DNA from: Phenylobacterium sp. NIBR 498073
Lineage (GTDB): Bacteria > Pseudomonadota > Alphaproteobacteria > Caulobacterales > Caulobacteraceae
Direction of reading: 5' to 3'
Assembly (NCBI RefSeq): GCF_027286305.1
Contig: NZ_CP114599.1
Span: forward strand, 2,232,001 to 2,296,000
DNA: 64,000 nucleotides
This document shows, one piece after another, positions 1-6,998 of this stretch. The notes beneath the pieces were generated by a model. The model saw only the letters and a list, made by a program, of their open reading frames with translations, was not told where the DNA came from and searched no databases. The stretch's first letter is position 1. Each line of letters opens with the position of its first letter. Position numbers and translations under genes: made by a program.

Positions 1-1559
1 CCGCTCGCTGCTGCGATGTTGAAGCTGGCGTTGGAGAAGCCGATCACGAGGTCGAGCGCGGCGGACAGGGCGGCGACATCGTCCAGGTCGTTGCGCAGGT
101 CGATCCCGACCGGTTGGTGGATTTCAACTCCGAACGCTTCGCGGGCGTGGGCGATGGCCCCGGACTGATCACCGTACTGGAGGTTGACGAACGTTATCCC
201 GGGCGTCTGCAGGACCTCTCGCCAGTCGTCAAACGGGGCGAAGTAGAGGTGACGACTGGAGTCGATGACCAGGCTGGTCCACAGCACCCCGACCTTGATG
301 CCGGGGAGGGCAGAGAGCGCTTCGCGCCAGTGTTGCACCCGAGCTGGATCGGGCTTCAGGTAGCCTGCCGGTCGGTTCGGAAATTGGCCGAGGGTGGCGC
401 GGTGCGTCTTCAACATCGCCCCGAGCGGCGCCCAGAGGTCGATGCCGCCCCAATCCTTGATGAACTGCGCGCCGCGGAAGGCGCGGCCGTCGCTCTTCAA
501 GGTGGCGTGCGGCCCGAAGCGGACGGTAGGATAGCTGCGCTGGAACAGCGGAAGCAGCCGGTCGGTGACGGCGACCGTCAGGCGGCCTTCCGGCCCTAGT
601 TCGGCAAGCACGTCATCGATGACGTTGGCGAAGAGGATCTCGTCGCCGAGGCCCTGCTCTCCGAACAGCATCAGGTGACGCCCGGCAAGATCAATTCCCG
701 GCGTCCAGCGCGGCCGGTCGACGACGAAGTGAATCGGCTCGGCGTAGGTCGGCTCGAGCCGAGCGTCATAGCAGTTCCAGCCCTCGGTCAGTTCACTGCG
801 GGCGAGCAGCATGGTCGAGAGCGCGAACCGCATCATCGAGCTGTCCTGCGGGACGTCGGACAGTTCGATCGCACGCCGGCAATGGGCGATGGCCTCGTCG
901 TGCCGGCGCTGCGTGAAGAGGATGTTGGCGAGGTTGTAGTGCGCCTTGGCGTAGTCGGGCTCGAGCCGCAGGGCCTCGCTGTAGAATATCTCGGCCTGGT
1001 CGATGTCGCCCTGGTCGCCGACGATGGTGCCCAGGGTCAGCCACAGCATGGCCGACTCGGGTTCGGCGGTCAGCGCCACACGCAGGACGTCGATGGCCTC
1101 GTCGAAGCGCATCTGACGTCGCAGCAGGGCCCCCAGATTGTTCGACGGCTCGCGCGCGCCGACTTTGTAGCTCAGGCAATGGCGAAACAGCGCCTCGGCC
1201 TGGGGCAACATGTCCAGCTTGAAGGCGAGGCGGCCGAGGTCGTGGGCGATATCAGGGTCGGCCGGGGACAACGACAAGGCCCGCTCATAGGCGTCGAGCG
1301 CCGGGCCACGCTGGTTCAGCTTGTCGCGTCCGATGCCCAGGAGGTGCCATCCCAGCACCAGGGCCGGATCGTGGGTCAGCGCTTCCTCAGCGGCCGTGCA
1401 GGCTTCGACGAAGCGGTCGGCGTTGGCGTGCTCCAGCGCGACCTGCAGGGACTTCAGAGCCTCCCGTGTCGCGGTCGCCTTGGCGATCTCGGCGCTCAGG
1501 CGCGCGAGCTTTTCCGGGGCGGCGGCGTCGCCGACGGGACCTTCATCGAACGTCGCCAC
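1..1559 (-). CDS. TPR/glycosyltransferase-like flagellar protein, second tandem copy (3' end outside window)
   Basis: This frame opens at a GTG 2 nt past the stop of the neighbouring paralogue and stays open to the window edge (about 519 codons), so the C-terminus is missing. The translation follows the paralogue at 1562-3352 block by block: TPR-like helices in the first half, then a GEQGLGDEILFAN glycosyltransferase-type motif, and near the edge LDLVIGFSNASFNIAA against LDLTIGFSNATFNIAA in the neighbour. By comparison roughly 60 residues lie outside the window. The TPR plus GT-B-like layout is that of Caulobacter FlmG, which glycosylates flagellin; the same locus in Caulobacter carries a TPR protein called FlbA. 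Which of the two copies corresponds to which name cannot be settled here. It probably shares an operon with 1562-3352. The function is inferred from architecture and location. Confidence 0.8.
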   Translation of the reverse strand, partial: MATFDEGPVGDAAAPEKLARLSAEIAKATATREALKSLQVALEHANADRFVEACTAAEEALTHDPALVLGWHLLGIGRDKLNQRGPALDAYERALSLSPADPDIAHDLGRLAFKLDMLPQAEALFRHCLSYKVGAREPSNNLGALLRRQMRFDEAIDVLRVALTAEPESAMLWLTLGTIVGDQGDIDQAEIFYSEALRLEPDYAKAHYNLANILFTQRRHDEAIAHCRRAIELSDVPQDSSMMRFALSTMLLARSELTEGWNCYDARLEPTYAEPIHFVVDRPRWTPGIDLAGRHLMLFGEQGLGDEILFANVIDDVLAELGPEGRLTVAVTDRLLPLFQRSYPTVRFGPHATLKSDGRAFRGAQFIKDWGGIDLWAPLGAMLKTHRATLGQFPNRPAGYLKPDPARVQHWREALSALPGIKVGVLWTSLVIDSSRHLYFAPFDDWREVLQTPGITFVNLQYGDQSGAIAHAREAFGVEIHQPVGIDLRNDLDDVAALSAALDLVIGFSNASFNIAAAS

Positions 1560-1561
1560 GG

Positions 1562-3352
1562 TCAGGCCCCTGCCGCTGCGGTCGCGGGCGTGGCTTGGAT
1601 TTCGGCGGCGAGCGCCTGGGCGACCGCGGCCATGAGCGGAGGCCAGTCGCCGGACGTTTCCGGCCAAAAGGCGCGCACCTGACTGTACCAGGGGTAACGA
1701 TCTGTCCCCAGGCGCGCCCAGGTGTCGGGCGACGTCAGCAGCCAGCACGGCGCGCCGCAGGCCGCTGCGATGTTGAAGGTTGCGTTGGAGAAGCCGATCG
1801 TGAGGTCCAGCGCGCAGGCCAGGGCCGCGACGTCGTCGAGGTCGTTCTTGAGATCGATTCCCGGCGGCTGATGAATCTCGACGCCGAACTCGTCGCGAGC
1901 CCGCGCAATCGCCGCGCTGCAGTCGCCGTACTGGAGATTGATAAAGGTCGCGCCCGGGGTCTTCAGGATCGGGGCCCACTCTTCGAACGGCGCGAAGTAG
2001 CGGTAGCGGGCCGTGTCGATCAGCATTGACGTCCAAAGCAAGCCGATGCGGGGACCTGGCAGGTCCGCAAACACGGCGCGCCAATGTCTCACACGGTCGG
2101 GGTCGGCCTTCATGAAGCCGCCCGGGCGCTCCGGAAAAGCCTCGGCGCTGCGGCGCAGTTGACGGGTCGCTTCGCCCATCGGCGCCCAGAAGTCGATGTC
2201 CGCCCAGTCCTCGATGAACGGCACGGTCCGCACATGGCGCCCGCCGCTGCTGATGGAACGGTGCGTCCCGAGCTGCGCGGTGGGGTACGCGCGTTTGAAC
2301 AGCGGGAGCAGGCGATCGGTGACCGCAAGGGATAGCCGCCCACCGGGGCCGAGCGCCTCCAGCACGTCGTCGATCGGGTTGGCGAAAAGGATCTCGTCGC
2401 CCAGGCCCTGCTCGCCGATCAGCAGCAAGTGGCGTCCTGAGATATCGGCGCCGGGCTCCCACTTCGGGCGGGTCGTCAGATAGTGCACCGGATCGCAGTA
2501 GGTGGGCTCGAGACGGGCGGTGTACTCGTCCCAGCCTTCGCCCAGATCGCCCTCCGCCAGCAGCATGGCCGCGAGGGAGAAACGCATGGTGGTCAAGTCC
2601 TCGGGCGTCTTGCACTCGGCGATGGCCTGCCGGCACTGGGCGATCGCCTCGCTGCGCTGGCCCAGGGTGAAGAGCGTGTTGGAAAGGTTGTAGCGTGCCT
2701 TGGCTTCCTTGGGGTTCAGCCTGAGGGCCTCAGCATAGAAAACCGAAGCCTGTTGAGTCTCGCCCTGGTCTTCCAGCACCGTGCCGAGGGTGTTCCAGAG
2801 CATGACCTTCTCGGGGTGCGCCTGGATCGCGGGCTTCAGCACTTCGACCGCCTCGTCGTAGCGTAACTGATCGCGCAGGACCCCGGCGAGATTGTTGGTG
2901 CTCTCGGGGGCGAAGGGGCGGAAGGAGAGGTAGTGCCGGAACAGCGCCTCGGCCTGGGGCAGCATGCCCATCTTTGAGGCGAGCCGTCCGAGGTCGTTGG
3001 CGATCGGCGGATTGGCCGGATCGATGGACAAGCCCCGCTCGTAGGCTTCGAGCGCGCCCGGCCAATCATTCAGGTGCTCGCGGGCGATGGCCAGCAGGTG
3101 CCATGCGTGGATGAGGTTTGCATCGCGCTCGACGGCTTTCTGGGCCGCCGTTCGCGCACTGGCGTAGTCCCTGGCTGAGATGAGGGCGAGGGCACGCTTG
3201 AGGTGGGGCAGGGCGGCTTGAGTCGCCTTCAGGCCGCCCAGTTCACTGCGTAGCCTTCCGACAGCCTCCTTCGAGGCCGAGTCGCCTGCGGGGCCGCCAT
3301 AGCCCTTGACGAGGCGACGCTGGGCGCCTTTCGAATCCGAAGTTCCACTCAT
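1562..3352 (-). CDS. flmG: FlmG/FlbA-like TPR flagellin-modification glycosyltransferase
   Basis: A 596-residue protein. Residues about 45-290 form consecutive TPR-like helical pairs (for example WHLLAIAREHLNDWPGALEAY near 84-104 and YNLSNTLFTLGQRSEAI near 221-237). Residues about 305-590 form a glycosyltransferase-like domain with GEQGLGDE at 313-320 and GFSNATFNIAAA at 520-531. Caulobacter FlmG has this layout; its TPR part binds flagellin and its C-terminal part transfers pseudaminic acid. The gene is divergent from flbT-flaF, and a CtrA-type box lies 47-62 nt upstream of the ATG. It is followed after 2 nt by a paralogue. The symbol is tentative, because either tandem copy could be the true FlmG orthologue and the other FlbA. 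The protein is cytoplasmic, with no signal peptide. Confidence 0.75.
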   Translation of the reverse strand: MSGTSDSKGAQRRLVKGYGGPAGDSASKEAVGRLRSELGGLKATQAALPHLKRALALISARDYASARTAAQKAVERDANLIHAWHLLAIAREHLNDWPGALEAYERGLSIDPANPPIANDLGRLASKMGMLPQAEALFRHYLSFRPFAPESTNNLAGVLRDQLRYDEAVEVLKPAIQAHPEKVMLWNTLGTVLEDQGETQQASVFYAEALRLNPKEAKARYNLSNTLFTLGQRSEAIAQCRQAIAECKTPEDLTTMRFSLAAMLLAEGDLGEGWDEYTARLEPTYCDPVHYLTTRPKWEPGADISGRHLLLIGEQGLGDEILFANPIDDVLEALGPGGRLSLAVTDRLLPLFKRAYPTAQLGTHRSISSGGRHVRTVPFIEDWADIDFWAPMGEATRQLRRSAEAFPERPGGFMKADPDRVRHWRAVFADLPGPRIGLLWTSMLIDTARYRYFAPFEEWAPILKTPGATFINLQYGDCSAAIARARDEFGVEIHQPPGIDLKNDLDDVAALACALDLTIGFSNATFNIAAACGAPCWLLTSPDTWARLGTDRYPWYSQVRAFWPETSGDWPPLMAAVAQALAAEIQATPATAAAGA

Positions 3353-3398
3353 TGCATCGCCCCCGGATTCTGCATGGGGCGATCTTCAAAAATCATGC

Positions 3399-3414
3399 TT
3401 AACGGTCCGCTAAC
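3399..3414. promoter_or_regulatory. CtrA-type box between flmG-like and flbT genes
   Basis: The sequence TTAA-N7-CTAAC matches the CtrA consensus TTAA-N7-TTAAC with one mismatch. It sits in the 178-bp divergent intergenic region, so it could control either side. CtrA control of flagellar genes is well established in Caulobacter; control at this site is inferred from the motif and its location. Confidence 0.5.
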
Positions 3415-3530
3415 ACTTGGGGTTCGAACCTCGCCGCAAGGAGCGGTTAACCCCTCGCATCTAGCCTAGCCTGAACGAACTGCTGGACGCAGACGGACTT
3501 GGGCGACGCGCCTCTATTGGAGACTGAGGA

Positions 3531-3956
3531 ATGCCGCTGAAGCTGTCCCTGAAACCCGGAGAGAAGTTCGTTCTCAACGGGGCGGTGGTGCAGAACGGCG
3601 ATCGCCGTACGACGTTGGTTCTGCAGAACAAGGCGTCGGTCCTTCGGGAGAAGGACATCATGCAGCCCGAGGACGCCGCCACGCCGGCCCGTCGCATCTA
3701 CTTCCCGATGATGATGATGTACCTCGATGACGGGGGGGCCACGCGTTACTACGACGAGTTCGCCCAGCGCCTGACCGAGTTCATGGGCGTCATCCGCAAT
3801 CCGGAAGTGCTGGCGGAATGCGTCGCCATTTCAAAGCACGCCATGGCGCGCGAGTACTACAAGGCGCTCATGCTGTGCCGGAAGTTGATCGAGTACGAAG
3901 ACGAGAGGTTGGGGAATGTCGCTTCGAGCTTACCAGCAGGCGGCGAGCCGGGCTGA
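3531..3956 (+). CDS. flbT: Flagellin mRNA regulator FlbT
   Basis: A 141-residue cytoplasmic protein starting [20 protein letters not shown] and continuing with [16 protein letters not shown], characteristic of FlbT. FlbT is a post-transcriptional regulator that binds the 5' leader of flagellin mRNA and represses its translation until the hook-basal body is complete. GGAG at 3519-3522 and GGA just before the ATG supply the ribosome-binding site. The 3' end overlaps flaF by 41 nt, which implies translational coupling. The family length is about 140 residues, so the gene is intact. Confidence 0.95.
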   Translation: MPLKLSLKPGEKFVLNGAVVQNGDRRTTLVLQNKASVLREKDIMQPEDAATPARRIYFPMMMMYLDDGGATRYYDEFAQRLTEFMGVIRNPEVLAECVAISKHAMAREYYKALMLCRKLIEYEDERLGNVASSLPAGGEPG

Positions 3957-4287
3957 GGCCCCTAAGGACGCCGAGTACCGGCTGTTTGGCCAGGTGACGC
4001 GGGCGCTGATCGTGGCGTCCGAGGCTCCGGTCACGGATTTCGCGGTGCGGATTGACGCGATCGACTGGAACAGGCGGCTGTGGTCGACGCTGGCGCGGGA
4101 CTGTTCGGAGCCGGACAACAAGCTGCCGGCGCAGATTCGGGCGGGAATTATTTCGCTCAGCCTGTTCGTCGGGCGTCACTCCAGTGAGGTGATGCGCGGC
4201 GAGGACAACTTCGACACCCTGATCGAGATCAACAAGATGATGATGCAGGCTCTGTCCCAGCGTGCGGATGCGCCTGCCGCCGCCTAG
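3916..4287 (+). CDS. flaF: Flagellar biosynthesis regulator FlaF
   Basis: A 123-residue protein containing the FlaF signatures [11 protein letters not shown] and [20 protein letters not shown]. FlaF promotes flagellin translation and secretion and opposes FlbT in Caulobacter. It starts inside flbT (41-nt overlap) and the pair ends at a strong hairpin-T terminator 33 nt beyond the stop. The flbT-flaF order directly upstream of flagellin genes is the conserved alphaproteobacterial layout. Confidence 0.93.
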   Translation: MSLRAYQQAASRAEAPKDAEYRLFGQVTRALIVASEAPVTDFAVRIDAIDWNRRLWSTLARDCSEPDNKLPAQIRAGIISLSLFVGRHSSEVMRGEDNFDTLIEINKMMMQALSQRADAPAAA

Positions 4288-4319
4288 ATCGGCCCTGGTT
4301 AACATCGCTCTCGATTCAA

Positions 4320-4351
4320 GCGCCGGCCCATGTGGCCGGCGCTTTGCGTTT
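4320..4351 (+). terminator. Rho-independent terminator after flbT-flaF
   Basis: A perfect 9-bp stem (GCGCCGGCC / GGCCGGCGC) with a 5-nt loop (catgt) is followed by tttgcgttt. It separates flbT-flaF from the sigma-54-dependent flagellin unit. Confidence 0.8.
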
Positions 4352-4386
4352 CAGGCGCGATTCACGGGTAAGCTATATTTGCCGAT

Positions 4387-4424
4387 GGGCAATATTTGCC
4401 GCCCAAGCTGGGCAAATATTGCCC
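4387..4424. promoter_or_regulatory. Candidate FlbD enhancer (ftr-like) inverted repeat upstream of flagellin promoter
   Basis: Two 14-bp perfect inverted arms, GGGCAATATTTGCC (4387-4400) and GGCAAATATTGCCC (4411-4424), flank a 10-nt spacer. The spacer region contains a second nested dyad, GCCCA-agc-TGGGC (4401-4413). The element lies about 100-130 bp upstream of the -24/-12 promoter, where the FlbD activator binds in Caulobacter flagellar promoters. Assigning it to FlbD is inference from position and symmetry. Confidence 0.6.
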
Positions 4425-4456
4425 ACCCGCTGCAGCTTTCGATCCTTGTGGCGTGG

Positions 4457-4471
4457 TTTACCCTGGGTAAA
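4457..4471. promoter_or_regulatory. Second dyad upstream of flagellin promoter
   Basis: A perfect odd palindrome, TTTACCC-T-GGGTAAA, lies between the enhancer-like repeat and the IHF-type site, 45-59 nt upstream of the sigma-54 promoter. It could be a further activator site or a repressor operator. Only the symmetry is seen directly. Confidence 0.4.
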
Positions 4472-4488
4472 TGCGTAATTACCAATTT

Positions 4489-4501
4489 AATCAATAACTT
4501 G
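4489..4501 (+). promoter_or_regulatory. IHF binding site
   Basis: AATCAATAACTTG is a full match to the IHF consensus WATCAANNNNTTR. It lies between the upstream dyads and the sigma-54 promoter, where IHF would bend the DNA to bring the activator to the polymerase. Confidence 0.7.
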
Positions 4502-4515
4502 TGGGGGTGTCGATG

Positions 4516-4530
4516 TGGCCCCGCACTTGC
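4516..4530 (+). promoter_or_regulatory. Sigma-54 (-24/-12) flagellin promoter
   Basis: TGGCCCCGCACTTGC matches TGGCAC-N5-TTGC, with GG and GC correctly spaced by 10 nt. Transcription should start about a dozen nt downstream, giving a leader of roughly 60 nt before the flagellin ATG at 4602. A small inverted repeat (CCGGC 4556-4560 / GCCGG 4573-4577) lies in that leader and is a possible FlbT target. Confidence 0.85.
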
Positions 4531-4601
4531 TTCGTGTCGGTCGGGCAAAATGCCTCCGGCAGTCAAAACGACGCCGGTCTCCGAGAAAAGGAACCACGCG
4601 T

Positions 4602-5435
4602 ATGGGCATGAATTCGGTTAATACCAACCAGGGCGCGATGATCGCCCTGCAGAACCTCAACAGCACCAACAAAGACCTCGGCGTCGTTCAGAACCGGATC
4701 AACACCGGTCAGAAGATCTCGTCGGCCAAGGACAACGGCGCCATCTGGGCCATCGCCCAGAACCAACGCGCCGAATCGGCTTCGCTCAACTCCGTCGTCT
4801 CGTCGCTGCAACGCGGCCAGTCGGTGGCTGACGTCGCCATGTCGGCCGGCACCGCCATCTCGGACATCCTCGTCCAGATGAAGGAAAAGGTCCTGGCGGC
4901 GACTGAAGCGGGCCTGTCGACCGCCTCCAAGTCGGCGCTCAGCGACGAGTACAAGGCGCTGCGCGACCAGATCGACACGATCGCCAACAACGCCACCTTC
5001 GACGGCGTCAACCTGATCTCGTCGACCTCGGTCAACAGCTCGAGCATCAAGGCGATCGCCAACGCCGACGCCACCGCGACCATCGACATCGCCCACGTCG
5101 TCCTGTCGAAGTCGAACGCCAAGATCGCCGCCACCCTCGCCACCCTGACCAGCGGCGTGACCTCGGCGGACGTGAAGGAAGTGGAAGACGCCATTCAGGA
5201 CGTCTCCTCGGCCCTCTCGAAGCTCGGCACCGGCGCCAAGGCGCTCGACACCCACATGACCAACGTCATGAAGCTCCAGGACACCCTGGACGCCGGGGTC
5301 GGCAACCTGGTCGACGCCGACCTGGCGAAGGAAAGCGCGCGGCTGCAAGCGCTGCAGACCAAGCAACAGCTTGGCGTGCAGGCCCTCAGCATCGCCAACC
5401 AGTCGTCGAGCAGCCTGCTCGGACTGTTCCGATAA
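4602..5435 (+). CDS. Flagellin (FljK/FljM-type major filament protein)
   Basis: A 277-residue flagellin. The N-terminal D0/D1 helix carries SVNTNQGAMIALQNLNSTN and INTGQKISSAKDNGAIWAIAQ. The C-terminal D0 helix carries NLVDADLAKESARLQ and ends SLLGLFR, closely resembling Caulobacter FljK. The short middle region (no large D2/D3) is normal for Caulobacteraceae. The start at 4602 (MGMNSV) is preceded by AAAAGGA at 4585-4591; the ATG at 4608 is an alternative. It is driven by the sigma-54 promoter at 4516 and is likely regulated post-transcriptionally by FlbT/FlaF. There is no signal peptide, as expected for type III export. A FlaG-like gene follows. Confidence 0.95.
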   Translation: MGMNSVNTNQGAMIALQNLNSTNKDLGVVQNRINTGQKISSAKDNGAIWAIAQNQRAESASLNSVVSSLQRGQSVADVAMSAGTAISDILVQMKEKVLAATEAGLSTASKSALSDEYKALRDQIDTIANNATFDGVNLISSTSVNSSSIKAIANADATATIDIAHVVLSKSNAKIAATLATLTSGVTSADVKEVEDAIQDVSSALSKLGTGAKALDTHMTNVMKLQDTLDAGVGNLVDADLAKESARLQALQTKQQLGVQALSIANQSSSSLLGLFR

Positions 5436-5551
5436 GACCAATGGGGCACGGCTTCGGCCGAGCTCTGCGTCAGCGGCGGGGAGGGAGACCTCTCCGTCGT
5501 CAGCGCGCAGATGGGGTCGTCGAGGGGCGCGAGTCTCCGGCGAATGGAACC

Positions 5552-5827
5552 ATGGAGAGCAAGCTCTCAGTCGTGGCGGCGCTCCCGGAGATCGAGCCCG
5601 TCCAGATCGCCGCCAAGCCGGTCGTCGCGCCGACGCCTGCGCCGCCGCGGTCGGTGGAGCCGGACCTGCGGCTGGTGATCGAGGAGGGGCAGGCCGGAAG
5701 CTTCGTCTACAAGACCATCGATCGCCGCACGGGCGAGGTGGTGTTGCAGCTGCCGCGCGAAGAGGTGCTGCGCATGCGCGACGCCGAGGCCTATGTGGCC
5801 GGGGCGGTCATCGCTACCCAGGCCTGA
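5552..5827 (+). CDS. flaG: FlaG-like flagellar protein
   Basis: A 91-residue protein: a Pro/Ala-rich N-terminus (about 1-40), then LRLVIEEGQAGSFVYKTIDR with RRTGEVVLQLPREEVLRM, the core pattern of the FlaG family (PF03646). FlaG proteins are small, are associated with filament length or flagellin handling, and usually lie beside flagellin genes. The ATG at 5552 was chosen because the frame upstream is Arg/Gly-rich and unlike protein. A flaG locus is known genetically in the Caulobacter flagellin region, but whether this is the same gene is not certain. Confidence 0.75.
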   Translation: MESKLSVVAALPEIEPVQIAAKPVVAPTPAPPRSVEPDLRLVIEEGQAGSFVYKTIDRRTGEVVLQLPREEVLRMRDAEAYVAGAVIATQA

Positions 5828-5956
5828 GTCTCGTCGCGCCCGCCAGGCGGCCCTTGAGGCGCGCCCGTCCACAGGATGCAACCGCAGCCCGGGCAACGGG
5901 TGGGCGGCTACCGCCGTATCGTCGTTAATCTTTCGGAAACCATGCGCTTCCTAGCG

Positions 5957-5964
5957 TTAACCAT
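5957..5964 (+). promoter_or_regulatory. CtrA half-site upstream of second flagellin
   Basis: TTAACCAT, the preferred CtrA half-site octamer in Caulobacter, lies 57 nt upstream of the second flagellin ATG. Another TTAA is at 5926-5929. I see no sigma-54 -24/-12 element in this 193-bp gap, so this flagellin may be expressed earlier than the one at 4602. This is a motif-only inference. Confidence 0.35.
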
Positions 5965-6020
5965 AGTTTCGGCGTGCGAGTCGCGCGTCAATCATGGGTT
6001 CTCTGAAGGAGATTGGCGCC

Positions 6021-6854
6021 ATGGCGATGAGCGTAAATACGAACAAGTCGGCGCTGATCGCGCTTCAGAATCTCAACAGCACCAACGAAAAGTTGGAGCA
6101 GGTTCAGAACAAGATCAACACCGGCCTGCGGGTCGCGAACGCCAAGGATAATGCGGCGGTCTACGCGATCGCGCAGAAGCAGCGGGCCGATTTCAGCTCG
6201 CTCGGCGCTGTGAAGATGAGCCTCGACCGCGCCACCTCGATCACCGACGTGGCGCTGAGCGCCGGGCAGCAGATCAGCGATATTCTCGTCCAGATGCGGG
6301 AAAAGGTCGTCGGCGCGGCTGAAGACTCCGCCTCGCCGTCGACCCGCAAGGCCTTCGACGACGAGTTCCAGACGCTGCTGCAGGCGATCAGCCAGTTCTC
6401 GGCGTCGGCGGAGTTCGACGGGGTGTCGGTTCTCAACGGCACGCTGACCGCCGACCTCAACTTCCTCGCGAACTCCGACGGCGACAGCTATATCGCGCTG
6501 ACGCCACAGGACTTCACGATCTCCGGGTCGATCATCAACCTCGACGGCACCAGCCTGACGGGCACGACCACGGCGACGAAGTCGGTCCTGTCGTCGCTCG
6601 ACCTGGCGATCGGGAAGGTCACTGCGGCGCTGGCCGAGATGGGCGCTCAGGCCAAGCAGATCGAGAAGCACGTCACCTTTGTCTCCAAGCTCCAGGACGT
6701 GCTGGAGACGGGGATCGGCAACCTGGTCGACGCCGACATCGCCAAGGAAAGCGCTCGGCTGCAAGCCCTGCAGGTGCAGCAACAACTGGGCGCTCAGGCG
6801 CTGTCGATCGCCAACTCGCAGCCGCAGGTGATCCTGCAGCTGTTCAAGGGCTGA
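6021..6854 (+). CDS. fljJ: Divergent flagellin, FljJ-like regulatory/minor filament protein
   Basis: A 277-residue flagellin with MSVNTNKSALIALQNLNSTN at the N-terminus and NLVDADIAKESARLQALQVQ near the C-terminus, ending VILQLFKG rather than the usual SLLxLFR. The region after INTGLRVANAKDNAAVYAIA differs clearly from the flagellin at 4602. In Caulobacter the specialised paralogue FljJ is made early and, with FlbT, represses translation of other flagellins until it is secreted. Position, divergence and lack of a visible sigma-54 promoter fit that role, but the symbol is tentative. AAGGAG at 6006-6011 is a good Shine-Dalgarno. A rho-independent terminator follows. Confidence 0.82.
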   Translation: MAMSVNTNKSALIALQNLNSTNEKLEQVQNKINTGLRVANAKDNAAVYAIAQKQRADFSSLGAVKMSLDRATSITDVALSAGQQISDILVQMREKVVGAAEDSASPSTRKAFDDEFQTLLQAISQFSASAEFDGVSVLNGTLTADLNFLANSDGDSYIALTPQDFTISGSIINLDGTSLTGTTTATKSVLSSLDLAIGKVTAALAEMGAQAKQIEKHVTFVSKLQDVLETGIGNLVDADIAKESARLQALQVQQQLGAQALSIANSQPQVILQLFKG

Positions 6855-6878
6855 CGTCAGTCTGAGGGGAGAACACCC

Positions 6879-6910
6879 GGCCCCGGAGCCCGATGGCTCC
6901 GGGGCCTTTT
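6879..6910 (+). terminator. Rho-independent terminator after second flagellin
   Basis: A perfect 12-bp stem (GGCCCCGGAGCC / GGCTCCGGGGCC) with loop cgat is followed by TTTT. This is one of the strongest terminators in the window. Confidence 0.92.
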
Positions 6911-6998
6911 ATTTGCCCGGGCGCGGGCCGCCTTAACCCCTCGTCAGCCCTTGTGGCGCAATCTGCAGTTGGGAAACTGCGTTGAGTCGGTGGTCTAG

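Noticed and set aside
5828..6020. Sigma-54 promoter for the second flagellin
   Set aside because: No GG-N10-GC element with flanking consensus was found.
6960..6976. TGGCGC...TGCAG before the FlaEY-like gene as a sigma-54 promoter
   Set aside because: The GG-to-GC spacing is 8, not 10.
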